A stretch of DNA of 23,018 nt, from positions 1 to 23,018 of the forward strand of contig VSPD01000038.1 of NCBI GenBank assembly GCA_009775125.1, given 5' to 3'. The notes beneath the pieces were generated by a model that worked only from the letters and a program-made list of their open reading frames with translations, was not told the DNA's origin and made no database searches. Shown here piece after piece: positions 23,017 through 23,018 of the stretch; the stretch's first letter is position 1, and every line of letters begins with the position of its first letter. This DNA comes from Muribaculaceae bacterium (GTDB lineage Bacteria; Bacteroidota; Bacteroidia; Bacteroidales; Muribaculaceae). The translations under genes and the position numbers were made by a program.

Positions 23017-23018
23017 AA

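Overview
The window looks like a chromosomal segment of a gut-type Bacteroidales bacterium, possibly Muribaculaceae (the family is a guess). The evidence is the repeated phylum-specific promoter -7 box TAnnTTTG (ten copies at gene-appropriate positions, four with a well-spaced TTTG or TTG -33 box), the scarcity of Shine-Dalgarno sequences, the GC-rich Bacteroidales-style proteins, and large secreted FN3/jelly-roll and BspA-type proteins with C-termini that resemble type IX secretion (T9SS) sorting domains.

Layout. 1-313: divergent promoter region (one promoter points out of the window). 314-1183: membrane-anchored zinc metallopeptidase of the YpfJ type, followed by a ~200-bp inverted-repeat element and a terminator. 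1526-5884: 1452-aa secreted multidomain protein. 5961-7121 (-): acyltransferase-3 membrane protein, sharing a bidirectional terminator with its convergent neighbour. 7302-8453: MIP18/DUF59 Fe-S assembly protein and LpxH (lipid A pathway), separated by a 9-bp tandem array. 8454-9363: intergenic region rich in structure: AT-rich repeats, a 234-bp hairpin element inserted in one repeat copy, then a promoter, a ~320-nt candidate noncoding RNA and its terminator. 9364-13359: BspA-like leucine-rich-repeat surface protein, again followed by copies of the AT-rich repeat. 13709-14871 (-): tsaE-birA operon with 1-nt overlap. 14988-15299: small MNT nucleotidyltransferase without its usual HEPN partner, followed by a 263-bp palindrome array. 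15646-21823 (-): operon of an M6-family secreted metalloprotease and a 1103-aa jelly-roll/FN3 protein. 22083-22538: dtd. 22539-22945: repeats. 22946-23016 (-): tRNA-Glu(TTC) with a strong terminator.

How it fits together. Housekeeping genes (lpxH, birA, tsaE, dtd, Fe-S assembly, tRNA-Glu) are interleaved with four very large secreted proteins that probably act at the cell surface or outside the cell. Three of these share an unusual plan in which an FN3 domain is interrupted by a jelly-roll domain. The gaps hold at least four different non-coding inverted-repeat elements of 150-265 bp, all without a transposase. The most interesting signals are the candidate structured RNA upstream of the BspA gene, the direct repeats bracketing that RNA-gene pair, and the orphan MNT gene whose partner's first codons appear to run into a palindromic element. 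I had no database access; family names rest on motifs read directly from the sequence.
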